Shown here piece after piece: positions 1 through 8,144 of a stretch of DNA of 64,000 nucleotides. Under the pieces are notes generated by a model. It ran no database searches, was not told where the DNA came from, and saw only the letters and a program-made list of their open reading frames with translations. The stretch comes from Geobacter sp. OR-1. GTDB taxonomy: Bacteria > Desulfobacterota > Desulfuromonadia > Geobacterales > DSM-12255. The translations under genes were made by a program, and so were the position numbers. The first letter of the stretch is position 1. Every line of letters begins with the position of its first letter. The DNA is taken from assembly GCF_000813145.1 (NCBI RefSeq), contig NZ_BAZF01000001.1, positions 345,835 to 409,834 of the forward strand. Reading direction: 5' to 3'.

Positions 1-333
1 AGTCTTCTGTACGGGGCGGAATTCCGGTCATCGGCAGTTCTGTTGAGTGCATTGGTGTTTGTAATTATCTTCATTTTTCAGGGGATGGCCCAGACGCTGT
101 GGGTGATCAACAACGACGTGCGGATCGCCAACCTGGTCGGAACGTTCCTGGCGGCGCTGGTCAGCGTTATTGCCAACTTTTTCCTGATCAGGAAATTCGG
201 GATCATGGGTGCCGTTTTCTCATACCTGCTCGCCCAGGGAGCATCCGTAGTACTCTTCCCCTGCCTGCTCAGGCGAGACCTTTTAACCCTGTACACAAGG
301 GCTTTTCTGGGGTTTGGATCAAGAAAACAATGA
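1..333 (+). CDS. Polysaccharide flippase (Wzx/MATE-like), C-terminal part
   Basis: The reading frame is open from the first base of the window, so only the last 110 residues are present. They form about three hydrophobic segments separated by short basic loops. The stretch IANFFLIRKFGIMGAVFSYL, a positively charged loop followed by a membrane helix, is typical of the end of O-antigen/exopolysaccharide flippases of the MOP superfamily. The family moves lipid-linked sugar units across the inner membrane. It overlaps the next gene by four bases (ATGA) and opens a run of sugar-active genes, which supports the call. Family recognition rests on the C-terminus only. Confidence 0.7.
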   Translation, partial: SLLYGAEFRSSAVLLSALVFVIIFIFQGMAQTLWVINNDVRIANLVGTFLAALVSVIANFFLIRKFGIMGAVFSYLLAQGASVVLFPCLLRRDLLTLYTRAFLGFGSRKQ

Positions 334-1310
334 GCATTATCAATGATTTCATAAAGCGGGAACTGCTCCGCATCAATCGGCTTCTCGATACGTTGCAGGC
401 CCTTCACCTCGTGACCATCACCAAAGAGGACCTGATCAGATTTCGCGGAACGGGGTACCACCGGGAGATCCATTTCAGTCAGGAAGGGAATGACCGCATT
501 GCGGAACTGGTCTCCAGGAACGAACCATTGCTGGTTGCCCGACTCGGTTCGGTGGAATTATCCTGCCTCCATTTCTATCTGGAAAAGCGGCGCGGGGCAG
601 ACAGGAGGTACAGCGGGAAGATCAAAGCCACCATGGCCAACCCCGCCGGTTTCTTTCCGGTCGATGACGCGTCCCTCGACGCCTTTGCGGAACTGTACCT
701 GGAGCACCTGCCACAGGTCGATGCCATGGGGGTCTGGTTCAACCCGTACGAAGATGTGATCTGCAATACCTATTGCGGAAAGGCCGACCTGGTAGACTTT
801 GACAGCCTTGAACCGTTCCGGTTCGGCAATCCCTGGAGCAGCAGGCTGGCCGGCCGGAAGGTGCTGGTCGTTCACCCCTTCTCCGAGTCGATTCAGAAGC
901 AGTATACGGAAAAGCGGCGCCTGCTCTTTTCTTGCCCTGACGTGCTGCCTGAGTTCGAGCTGAAGACACTCAAGACAGTACAATCCATTGCCGGTTCGCG
1001 GGTGGATTTCGCCACCTGGTTCGATGCGTATCGCCACATGTGCGATGGGATCACAAAGATCGATTTCGACATCTGCATCATCGGAGCGGGCGCCTATGGC
1101 CTCCCGCTGGCGGCGTTCGCCAAGCAGCTGGGCAAGCAGGCGATCCATCTCGGCGGCGTCACCCAGATACTCTTCGGTATAAAAGGAAAGCGATGGGAGC
1201 GTGAGTATGCCGACAGCACGGCAAAACTGTTCAATGAGCACTGGGTGCGCCCTCTGCCAACGGAAACCCCGGCAAACAAGGACAAGATAGAAAGGGGTTG
1301 TTACTGGTAA
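330..1310 (+). CDS. GT-D-fold-like glycosyltransferase-associated protein, polysaccharide locus
   Basis: This 326-residue soluble protein is started at the ATG that overlaps the flippase stop (ATGA at 330-333). The frame is open further upstream but would lie inside the flippase. An N-terminal LLVARLGSVELSCL segment looks like the conserved 'RxGxxE' strand of GT-D type glycosyltransferases. A central Rossmann-like stretch (KVLVVHPFSES, about residues 180-190) and a C-terminal IIGAGAYGLPLAAFAKQLGK plus GGVTQILFGIKGKRW are conserved in uncharacterised proteins of sugar loci. The protein ends in GCYW. The enzymatic role is inferred from fold resemblance and context; no donor or acceptor can be named. 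Confidence 0.65.
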   Translation: MSIINDFIKRELLRINRLLDTLQALHLVTITKEDLIRFRGTGYHREIHFSQEGNDRIAELVSRNEPLLVARLGSVELSCLHFYLEKRRGADRRYSGKIKATMANPAGFFPVDDASLDAFAELYLEHLPQVDAMGVWFNPYEDVICNTYCGKADLVDFDSLEPFRFGNPWSSRLAGRKVLVVHPFSESIQKQYTEKRRLLFSCPDVLPEFELKTLKTVQSIAGSRVDFATWFDAYRHMCDGITKIDFDICIIGAGAYGLPLAAFAKQLGKQAIHLGGVTQILFGIKGKRWEREYADSTAKLFNEHWVRPLPTETPANKDKIERGCYW

Positions 1311-2542
1311 ATTATGGAGCTTTTCGCCTAGTGGGAATAACACCTCTTATAACGACTCGGATCCGCTGCCTAGCAGACTTGGAAGCTTCTTTGGATGCAT
1401 GGCGAGTTCTGGCTGATGGCACTCCGATGCGGTCCCCGGAATGGCTCCTTATCTGGTGGAAATATTATGCTGCGCCTGAGGATGAGTTGAGCGTACTGCT
1501 TTTCCATGAACAGGGTGGGACTCTTGTCGGCTTGACACCGCTCTATATCCGGGTTCAGGGAAAACGCAGGACTGTCTGCCTTCTTGGTTCAGGTGAAGCC
1601 TCTACTAACCACACTACCTGGCTGGCTGCTGACAAGTGTGAAGAAGTAGTGAGCCATGCTGTGGCCCAGTTCATCCTCGATATAAAGCATGAGTGGAACG
1701 CAGTACATTTCGATTCGGTCGATGCTGATGACATCAACATCAACTCAACGGTAGCATGCATGGCCGATATGGGATTTCCGGTACTCAGAAGATCGCTCCA
1801 TAACCGCTGGGAAATAGAGCTCCCACCAACCTGGGAAGAGTATCTGATGATTCTTTCCAAGTCACATCGTAAACAGTGCCGAAGTCTGCAGCAGCGATAT
1901 CTCGAGTCAGGCCGGGTGAGTGTGCATAAAGTTTCAGGCATAGAAGATTTCCATAAGGGTTTTGAAATACTTCTGCAACTCCACAGCGCCCGCTGGAGCG
2001 AGCCAGCCAAGCCGCAGGGTTGTTTTAGCGACCAAAGGTTCCGTGAGTTCCACGAAACAGTCGCTCTTGAATTATGTAAGCGCAATCAATTACTGCTTGT
2101 TTGGCTGGAATACGATGGCAAACCCATCTCAGTTGAGTACCAGTTCATGAGCAGGAAATCTGTCTATTCATATCTGGCGGGAATGGATCCTTCGATCACC
2201 GAATTCTCTCCGGGCAACCTTTCAATACTGGCCTCAATTCAACTTGCTATCTTAAACGGCTGTAAAACCTTTGACTTCTCGCGCGGCGACCAGCCCTACA
2301 AGGCGCATTGGCGGGCTGCCCCTGTTTCTTGTCATGAAGTCCGTATCTGGCCGAACAATCTTTCAGGCCGACTGGAGCATGCCGCGTATGGCATGAGCAA
2401 TTTGACTGAATTGGGGAGAATGAGGGCTGTTAAATGGATCAAGTCCATGGTTTCTCCTCATTTCATAAAAGCTTGGCGGCAGGTCCATTATACTGTGACC
2501 GGAAAGCGCAGAGGACCTCGCAGAGTTGGAAGCTCTGATTGA
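1298..2542 (+). CDS. GNAT-type acyltransferase, CelD/BcsL (FemAB-like) family
   Basis: The soluble protein is about 414 residues long. A central SHRKQCRSLQQRY basic helix and the C-terminal FDFSRGDQPYKAHWRA motif (about residues 320-335) are hallmarks of the BcsL/CelD acetyltransferase_6 family. These proteins are found in cellulose and exopolysaccharide loci and are thought to acylate sugars or peptides. The start is uncertain: TTG at 1298 overlaps the previous gene by 13 bases, while GTG at 1331 has GGAG 11 bases upstream. Base composition is slightly more AT-rich than the flanking genes, hinting at separate origin. No gap separates it from its neighbours, so it is probably co-transcribed. 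Confidence 0.75.
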   Translation: MLLVNYGAFRLVGITPLITTRIRCLADLEASLDAWRVLADGTPMRSPEWLLIWWKYYAAPEDELSVLLFHEQGGTLVGLTPLYIRVQGKRRTVCLLGSGEASTNHTTWLAADKCEEVVSHAVAQFILDIKHEWNAVHFDSVDADDININSTVACMADMGFPVLRRSLHNRWEIELPPTWEEYLMILSKSHRKQCRSLQQRYLESGRVSVHKVSGIEDFHKGFEILLQLHSARWSEPAKPQGCFSDQRFREFHETVALELCKRNQLLLVWLEYDGKPISVEYQFMSRKSVYSYLAGMDPSITEFSPGNLSILASIQLAILNGCKTFDFSRGDQPYKAHWRAAPVSCHEVRIWPNNLSGRLEHAAYGMSNLTELGRMRAVKWIKSMVSPHFIKAWRQVHYTVTGKRRGPRRVGSSD

Positions 2543-2551
2543 GCCCGAGGT

Positions 2552-3208
2552 ATGTGCATGGCATTGACTACTGACATTGTAAACGCCCTGTCTTTGCTGT
2601 TTCATGGCGAGTGGCGCGAATTCATCTTTCGCATCCGTGTCCATCTGCAGAAGATCGACCTGAGGAACAGTTATCTTGCCGAACTGCAGCTTCCGGAAGA
2701 GCGGTGCCACTACTACGCCAATTCAGGGGGGCTCCACCTGGCAAAGGTGCTCGACAGCCTGAAGATAACCCCGCAGGATGCTATCGTGGACTTTGGCTCC
2801 GGCAAGGGTGGGGCTCTCATTACCATGTCCCATTACCCCTTTGCCCGAATCATGGGGGTGGAGATCTCTCCCGAACTGGTGGCCATTGCCCGACGAAATC
2901 TGGCCAAACTCGGCATCGCCAATGCGGAGATGAGGGTCAGCGACGCGACGAATTTCCTCGATCTGGACGGGTACAACTACTTCTATTTCTTCAGCCCGTT
3001 TCCGGGCCACGTCATGGAGAGCGTCATCAGGAACATCAGCAATTCTCTGGTCAAGGCCCCCAGGAAAGTGACCATCATCTATTTCAATCCTGAGTACCAT
3101 GAAGCCATAGTGACTAATTCACCTTTCGTCAAGGTGGCGGAGCTGCATCATCACGCACTTGACTATTACATCTACACCAACAGAGACGGGCAAAAGGTCT
3201 CTCGATGA
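2552..3208 (+). CDS. SAM-dependent class I methyltransferase
   Basis: The protein has about 216-218 residues with a clear SAM-binding motif I (AIVDFGSGKGGALITMS, about residues 78-94) followed by GVEISPELVAIARRN, the acidic strand 2 that holds the ribose. An N-terminal helical cap precedes the Rossmann domain. Two in-frame ATGs compete: 2552 and 2558. AGG at 2548-2550 is better spaced for 2558. It overlaps the following deacetylase by four bases. In this setting the likely substrate is a sugar or lipid-linked intermediate, but nothing in the sequence fixes it. Confidence 0.75.
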   Translation: MCMALTTDIVNALSLLFHGEWREFIFRIRVHLQKIDLRNSYLAELQLPEERCHYYANSGGLHLAKVLDSLKITPQDAIVDFGSGKGGALITMSHYPFARIMGVEISPELVAIARRNLAKLGIANAEMRVSDATNFLDLDGYNYFYFFSPFPGHVMESVIRNISNSLVKAPRKVTIIYFNPEYHEAIVTNSPFVKVAELHHHALDYYIYTNRDGQKVSR

Positions 3209-4179
3209 CAGCCTTTGCAGGAAGACTTTCAGAAGCGGCGCGTAAACTGGTGTTAACCCCGATCAACCGGCTGCTGAACCGCCTCGACGCGCCGGTACTG
3301 GTTCTGGTCTATCACCGGGTGGCGACCCTGGCATCTGACCCGGAGATGCTGGCCGTGACCCCGGCAAACTTCCGCGCCCAGATGAAATATCTCAAGGACA
3401 ATTTCCCGCTGGTCCGTTTCGAGGCTGATTGGGCCGGGACTCCGAAACCAGCCATCGCTGTCACCTTCGACGACGGCTACGCCGACAATCTCCTGGAGGC
3501 ATTGCCGATCGTGGAGGAACTGGCCGTACCGGCGACCTTCTTCGTCACCACCGGCAACATCGGCACCGGCCAGGAGTTCTGGTGGCACGAATTGCAGCGG
3601 CTGATCCTGGGTACACACAAGCTGCCGCCGCATTTTGACCTGGGCACCGGATCGTGGGGAACAGTCACCGAGGTAAAACGGCGCGTCATGTATGATGGTT
3701 TGGTCCGGCTGATGAACGACGCGACGCCCCGGCAGAGAAATGAGTGGCTCTCCCGGGTGCGTGGATGGGCGGAAATGGAAACGGCGCCGAACGATCGCCA
3801 CCGGTCCATGACCCTGGAAGAACTGCGAATCCTGGCAGGAAGCAGGCTCGTCACCATCGGCGCCCACACGGTATCGCACACGAGGCTTGCGGCACTTTCC
3901 AGCTCCGGGCAGAAGGAAGAGATCATGACTTCGAAACAGCAGCTGGAGACTTGGATCGGGCGGGAAATCCGGGTCTTTTCCTACCCCTTTGGCCGCCGTA
4001 GCGACTATACGAAGGAGAGCATGACCTTGTGCCGTGAAGCGGGTTTCATCAAAGCGGCCGCCAATTTCCCCGGCCAGGCCCATAGCTGGACCGAACCCTT
4101 TCAGATACCACGCCACCTGGTCCGAGACTGGCCGGTGGAGCTGTTTGCCGAAAAGATCCGGGGGTTCTGGACCAGATGA
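3205..4179 (+). CDS. Polysaccharide deacetylase (NodB/CE4 domain)
   Basis: This 324-residue protein is a carbohydrate esterase family 4 member. The metal-binding and catalytic aspartates appear in VTFDDGYADN (about residues 90-99), followed by PATFFVTTGNIG. The histidine pair appears as GAHTVSHTRLAAL (HxxxH) near residue 220, and FSYPFGRR is the conserved C-terminal strand. Such enzymes remove N-acetyl groups from polysaccharides or lipid-linked glycans. The N-terminal MTAFAGRLSEAARKLVLTPI is not a classic signal peptide, so cytoplasmic or membrane-face action is possible. ATGA overlaps join it to both neighbours, indicating translational coupling. Confidence 0.85.
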   Translation: MTAFAGRLSEAARKLVLTPINRLLNRLDAPVLVLVYHRVATLASDPEMLAVTPANFRAQMKYLKDNFPLVRFEADWAGTPKPAIAVTFDDGYADNLLEALPIVEELAVPATFFVTTGNIGTGQEFWWHELQRLILGTHKLPPHFDLGTGSWGTVTEVKRRVMYDGLVRLMNDATPRQRNEWLSRVRGWAEMETAPNDRHRSMTLEELRILAGSRLVTIGAHTVSHTRLAALSSSGQKEEIMTSKQQLETWIGREIRVFSYPFGRRSDYTKESMTLCREAGFIKAAANFPGQAHSWTEPFQIPRHLVRDWPVELFAEKIRGFWTR

Positions 4180-5417
4180 AGATCCTCTACCTGAACGGTG
4201 CCGATCTGGAGGGGGGGGCGGCCAAGGCAGCCACACGGCTGTTGCATGGGGTTTGCAGCCAGAAGGTGGACGCCCGGCTCCATGTGCAGCGAAAATCTGG
4301 ACATGACCCCCTGGTCACCGGACCGGCATCACTCTGCGGGAAGGTATCGGCCAGGATGCGGCCTTCCATCGAACAACTCCTCAACGGAATCGATCCGGGA
4401 AAGACCAACGGCCCGTTCTGCGCCGCCAGTCTTCCCGACAGACTGGCGGGACTGGCATCCAAAACCGCCCCCGACCTCATCCATCTCCACTGGGTCGCCC
4501 GGATGATGCGCCTGGAGACGCTGGCCCGCTTTAAACTACCGCTCGTCTGGACCCTCCACGACTCCTGGCCCTTCACCGGCGGCTGTTATCTTCCCGGTGA
4601 CTGTACCCGCTACCGGGAGGATTGCGGCAGCTGCCCGGTGCTCAACTCAACTAGAGCAGACGACCTTTCCCGCCAGGTCTGGCAGCGAAAGGACAAGGCC
4701 TGGCAAGGCATGAACCTTACCCTGGTGGCACCGAGCCGCTGGATGGCCGGTTGCGCCCAAACCAGTTCGCTCTTTCGCCATGTCCGGGTAGAGGTGATCC
4801 CCAACGGCATCGACATCAACCGATTTGCGCCTGGCGACAAGCAGAAGGCTCGTGAGGCGCTCTCCCTCCCCCGGGACGGTCAGTTGCTCCTGTTCGGTGC
4901 CAAAGGGGGAACCAGCGACCGTAACAAGGGGTTCCATCTGCTGGCAGAGGCCCTGCAACATGTTGCGGCGTCCGCCTCCGGCAACAAGTTGGAGCTGGTC
5001 ATGTTCGGAGCAAACGAGCCACTCCCCGAGATCTGCGGCATCAGGGTCCATAACCTGGGATGGCAGGATGATGACTCGCGCCTCGCTTCCATCTATACGG
5101 CGGCGGATCTCTTTGTGTTCCCCTCCATACAGGAAACTCTCGGCTATGCCGCCATGGAGGCCATGGCCTGCGGCACCCCCTGCGTGGCGTTCCGCCAGGG
5201 CGGGGTGCCGGACCTGATCGACCACGAGCGCAGCGGATACCTGGCAATCCCTTACGAGACTGCCGATCTGGCGCGGGGAATAACCTGGGGGCTGGAGAAC
5301 AGCGCGCGAATCCACGAGACATCGGTGCAGGCAAGGAAGAAAGCGGAACAGGATTTTGCCCTGGACAAGGTTGCCGCACGGCATCTGGCGCTCTACCGGG
5401 AGATCATCGGCAGATGA
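4176..5417 (+). CDS. Glycosyltransferase family 4
   Basis: A two-domain GT-B enzyme of 413 residues. The N-terminus MKILYLNGADLEGGAAKAA has the glycine-rich loop of acceptor-binding domains, LIHLHWVARMM follows, and the C-terminal half has the EX7E nucleotide-sugar element in QETLGYAAMEAMACGTPCVA. The DSWPFTGGCYLPGDC segment with spaced cysteines (CxxxxCxxxxxxCGSC) is common in a GT4 subgroup that builds exopolysaccharide. It starts within the stop of the deacetylase gene and ends within the start of the next GT, so it belongs to the same operon. Sugar specificity cannot be read from the sequence. Confidence 0.85.
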   Translation: MKILYLNGADLEGGAAKAATRLLHGVCSQKVDARLHVQRKSGHDPLVTGPASLCGKVSARMRPSIEQLLNGIDPGKTNGPFCAASLPDRLAGLASKTAPDLIHLHWVARMMRLETLARFKLPLVWTLHDSWPFTGGCYLPGDCTRYREDCGSCPVLNSTRADDLSRQVWQRKDKAWQGMNLTLVAPSRWMAGCAQTSSLFRHVRVEVIPNGIDINRFAPGDKQKAREALSLPRDGQLLLFGAKGGTSDRNKGFHLLAEALQHVAASASGNKLELVMFGANEPLPEICGIRVHNLGWQDDDSRLASIYTAADLFVFPSIQETLGYAAMEAMACGTPCVAFRQGGVPDLIDHERSGYLAIPYETADLARGITWGLENSARIHETSVQARKKAEQDFALDKVAARHLALYREIIGR

Positions 5418-6379
5418 AAAACGATACCATAATCTCCATCGTCACCCCCTCCTTCAACCAGGGGGAGTTCCTGGCCGAGACCATTGAAAGCGTGCTCAGC
5501 CAGGAAGGAGAATTCGCTATCGATTACCTCATCGTCGATGGCGGCTCGACCGACGATTCCGTCGCAATCATCAAGCGGTATGATGACCGTCTTAAACAGG
5601 GAAAGTGGCCGGTACGCTGCAGTGGAATCTCCCTGCGCTGGCTGAGCGAGCAGGACCAGGGGCAGACCGATGCCCTGATTAAGGGGTTCCGCATGGCATC
5701 CGGAGAAATCTTCGCCTGGCTCAACTCCGACGACACCTATCTGCCGGGGGCATTGCAGACCGTAACCGACTTTTTCCGCACCACCCCGGACTTGGGTCTC
5801 CTGTATGGCGATGCCCGTTACATTGATCCGTCAGGCGATATCATCGGCGCCTATCATACTGAAGAGTTCTCTCTTGAGAGGCTGGCCGTGGCCAATATCA
5901 TCTGCCAGCCAACGGCCTTTTTCCGGAGAGACGACTTCGAAGCGGTCGGGGGACTGGACATGTCACTCAGGTTCGTCATGGATTACGATCTCTGGATCAG
6001 GCTCGCCAGGCGCGTTCCGTGCTGCTACCTGCCGCAGCTGCTGGCAACCTACCGGCTCCACGGGTCGTCCAAAACCATGAACCGGGCTGCGCTCATCGAC
6101 AACAGCGAGGAAGCGCTTGCCGTTACCCGCCGGCATTTCAGTTGGGCACCGATCACCAGGGTGTACACCGCCTGCAGCATCAGGTGCCGGGAAAGCCTGC
6201 CGGGACTGCTGGGAGCCAGCAGGATGATAACCGCCACCGCAGCAATCATCTGCACGGTCGTGCGCTCCCTTGTTCTGAACCGGGGAATAAACCGCAGCGA
6301 CCTGCGACTGCTGAACCGGGAGAACTTCTGCAAGCTGTTCAAGGACAGGCTTGAACTGATGACAGGCCGCACCCCATGA
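5414..6379 (+). CDS. Glycosyltransferase family 2
   Basis: A GT-A fold enzyme of 321 residues. SIVTPSFNQGEFLAETIESV is the classic N-terminal strand, YLIVDGGSTDDSV follows, and WLNSDDTYLPGAL carries the DxD-type metal-binding aspartates. The C-terminal part has FVMDYDLWIRLAR, the conserved region near the catalytic base, and a basic amphipathic tail that may touch the membrane. It overlaps both neighbours by four bases. It probably adds one sugar in the repeat unit assembled by this locus. Confidence 0.85.
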   Translation: MKNDTIISIVTPSFNQGEFLAETIESVLSQEGEFAIDYLIVDGGSTDDSVAIIKRYDDRLKQGKWPVRCSGISLRWLSEQDQGQTDALIKGFRMASGEIFAWLNSDDTYLPGALQTVTDFFRTTPDLGLLYGDARYIDPSGDIIGAYHTEEFSLERLAVANIICQPTAFFRRDDFEAVGGLDMSLRFVMDYDLWIRLARRVPCCYLPQLLATYRLHGSSKTMNRAALIDNSEEALAVTRRHFSWAPITRVYTACSIRCRESLPGLLGASRMITATAAIICTVVRSLVLNRGINRSDLRLLNRENFCKLFKDRLELMTGRTP

Positions 6380-7472
6380 GAATCTGCCTTATTGCCCCCA
6401 TTCCCCCCTTCCGGGCGGGATCGCCAAGTACTGCCACTCTCTGGGGCAGGAGCTGGAGAAACGGCACGAACTGCTGCTGCTCAGCTACCGGCGCCAGTAT
6501 CCCGAGCTGCTGTACGGCAGAAAAAGCCAGACTGACCCGGACATTGACCGCGACGACATCCGCCATGAGTTCAGCCGTGTCACCTTCGCACTCGACTCCA
6601 TCAACCCCCTGACCTGGCATGCCGCTGTGCGGAATATAGTTGCATTTCGGGCCGAAATCGTCCTCCTCCCCTGGTGGGTCACCTACTTCACTCCCATGTA
6701 CCTGTACCTGGCCGGGAGACTGAAGAAGAAGGGGATCAGGGTTGTTCTCCTCTGCATCAACGTCTATGAGCATGAAAACGGCCGGTTGAAAAAGCTGCTG
6801 ACTGAAATAACCCTAAGCAGAGCCGATGCCCTGATTGTCCACTCCGAGCAGGAGAAAGCGGAAGTCCTGGCATTCAACCCGGCCGCAAAGGTGAAGAAGC
6901 ATCTGCTGCCGTTGTTCCGGTACGAAACCAGTCATGCTCGCGAGCAGGACAACACCCTGCATCTGCTGTTCTTCGGCTTTGTGAGACCGTACAAGGGGCT
7001 GGATGTTCTGCTGCGGGCAATGGGCATCCTGAGAAGACATGACATCTCGTTGCGGATCGCCGGCGAATTCTGGGACGACAAGGGAGTATACATTGGGCTG
7101 ATCGATGAGCTGGGCATTTCGGATAAAGTGGAGCTCATCGATCGCTACGTTTCCGACCAGGAGATGGGCCGCTTCTTTGAGGAGGCGGATCTGGTGGTCC
7201 TACCATATCGCCGCACCAGGACATCGGGAGTCATAGCCACTGCCTACGGCTTTGCCAAACCGGTTCTGGCAACGGACGTGGGTGGATTTCGCGAGGTCAT
7301 CAGGGATGGTTACACGGGCAAGATCGTGGCCCCGGACAGTCCCGAGGCCATTGCCGAGGGGATAACATGGTTTCTCAACCACAGGGATGTTGATTTTGCA
7401 AAAAATGTTGCGACATTCGCTGCCAAGGAGATGTCGTGGCGTTCTCTGGCGGCGATGGTTGAAACATCGTAG
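6376..7472 (+). pseudogene. Glycosyltransferase family 4, frameshifted near its N-terminus
   Basis: ATG at 6376 overlaps the previous stop and begins MRICLIAPIPPFR, a typical GT4 start, but that frame then loses sense. From about 6417 the frame with mod-3 phase 0 reads GIAKYCHSLGQELEKRHELL and continues without a stop to 7472, including the donor-site region ADLVVLPYRRTRTSGVIATA. Restoring one G in the cgggcggg stretch at 6413-6419 gives PFRGGIAKYCHSL, the expected GT4 glycine-rich loop. So the gene is a roughly 365-residue GT4 with a one-base deletion. It could be a real inactivating mutation or a sequencing error in a G/C-rich run. Without repair only a product starting near 6627 could be made, and it would lack the loop. 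Confidence 0.8.
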
Positions 7473-7494
7473 GGGCGGAGCGAACGCCGCCCCT
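7471..7494 (+). terminator. GC-rich hairpin after the polysaccharide operon
   Basis: GGGGCGG (7472-7478) pairs with CCGCCCC (7487-7493) around an 8-base loop, directly at the stop codon of the last gene and before a convergent gene. There is no following T tract on either strand, so it may only pause polymerase or protect the 3' end. Confidence 0.35.
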
Positions 7495-7508
7495 GATGAT
7501 AGATCAGA

Positions 7509-7991
7509 TCATATTTCCCCGAGATTGTACTTCGTCACCAGCTCATACTCCCTGAAGTAAATGGGGGATTGATAGAGAATTTCCTGCCATGACTTGTTCA
7601 GCTCGGTTCCCATATCCTTGTCCGTACAGACCAGTTGATCGGCATTGTTGTAGTTTCTCTTGGCAACGGTTCTGAATTTCCCTTTTCTGATCTCCAGGTC
7701 GATCTGGTGGTGGGTGACAGCCCCCATTTTTTCGATGTTCTTCTGGCAGGCAGGATACGAGGAAAGATGCTTGGTATAGTATTTAGAGCCGAAATCGGTC
7801 AGGATGGTCTTCTCGGTCCAGGACAGAATGCCCTTACGAACCTTGACGCTCTTGCCATCGTAGTAATTCGCCTCCACGTTCTTGTTGGGGATGTCGGTGT
7901 TGTTCTTCACCCATTGGGCAGCATCACAGGCGAGGGCACCTGACAGCAAAACTATACTCAGCGTTGCAGCGACAAAAACGTTTTTCTTCAT
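7509..7991 (-). CDS. Small exported protein of unknown function
   Basis: The 160-residue product is started at ATG 7991 because AAGGAG lies 8 bases upstream; the frame extends further 5' but without a ribosome site. MKKNVFVAATLSIVLLSGAL followed by ACDAAQ is a signal peptide; cleavage is likely after CDAA. The mature part has two cysteines (one in SYPACQKN, one in LVCTDKD), is rich in Lys, Asn and Tyr, and contains SWTEKTILTDFGSKYY. I do not recognise a family. It lies convergent to the polysaccharide operon and divergent from the membrane-protein gene at 8145, so it is probably a single-gene unit. Confidence 0.65.
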   Translation of the reverse strand: MKKNVFVAATLSIVLLSGALACDAAQWVKNNTDIPNKNVEANYYDGKSVKVRKGILSWTEKTILTDFGSKYYTKHLSSYPACQKNIEKMGAVTHHQIDLEIRKGKFRTVAKRNYNNADQLVCTDKDMGTELNKSWQEILYQSPIYFREYELVTKYNLGEI

Positions 7992-8078
7992 TCTTAAGCT
8001 CCTTGCAATGTGGGTTTTCAGGTAAAAAACATACCATAGAATTGCTGATAAACAAAGCTCGGGTTGCGGCGGACAAAA

Positions 8079-8107
8079 TTGACTATTCCGCACTTAGTTG
8101 CTACCAT
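8079..8107 (+). promoter_or_regulatory. Possible sigma-70 promoter for the 8145 gene
   Basis: TTGACT (8079-8084) and TACCAT (8102-8107) are separated by 17 bases. Transcription would start about 30 bases before the ATG at 8145. The -10 match is moderate (4 of 6). Confidence 0.4.
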
Positions 8108-8144
8108 GCTGCGCTAACTGACCGAACAGGAAGGGTTGGCAACA

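Noticed and set aside
558..1343. Long minus-strand frame opposite the GT-D-like gene
   Set aside because: Antisense shadow of a gene with clear conserved motifs; its translation has no domain pattern.
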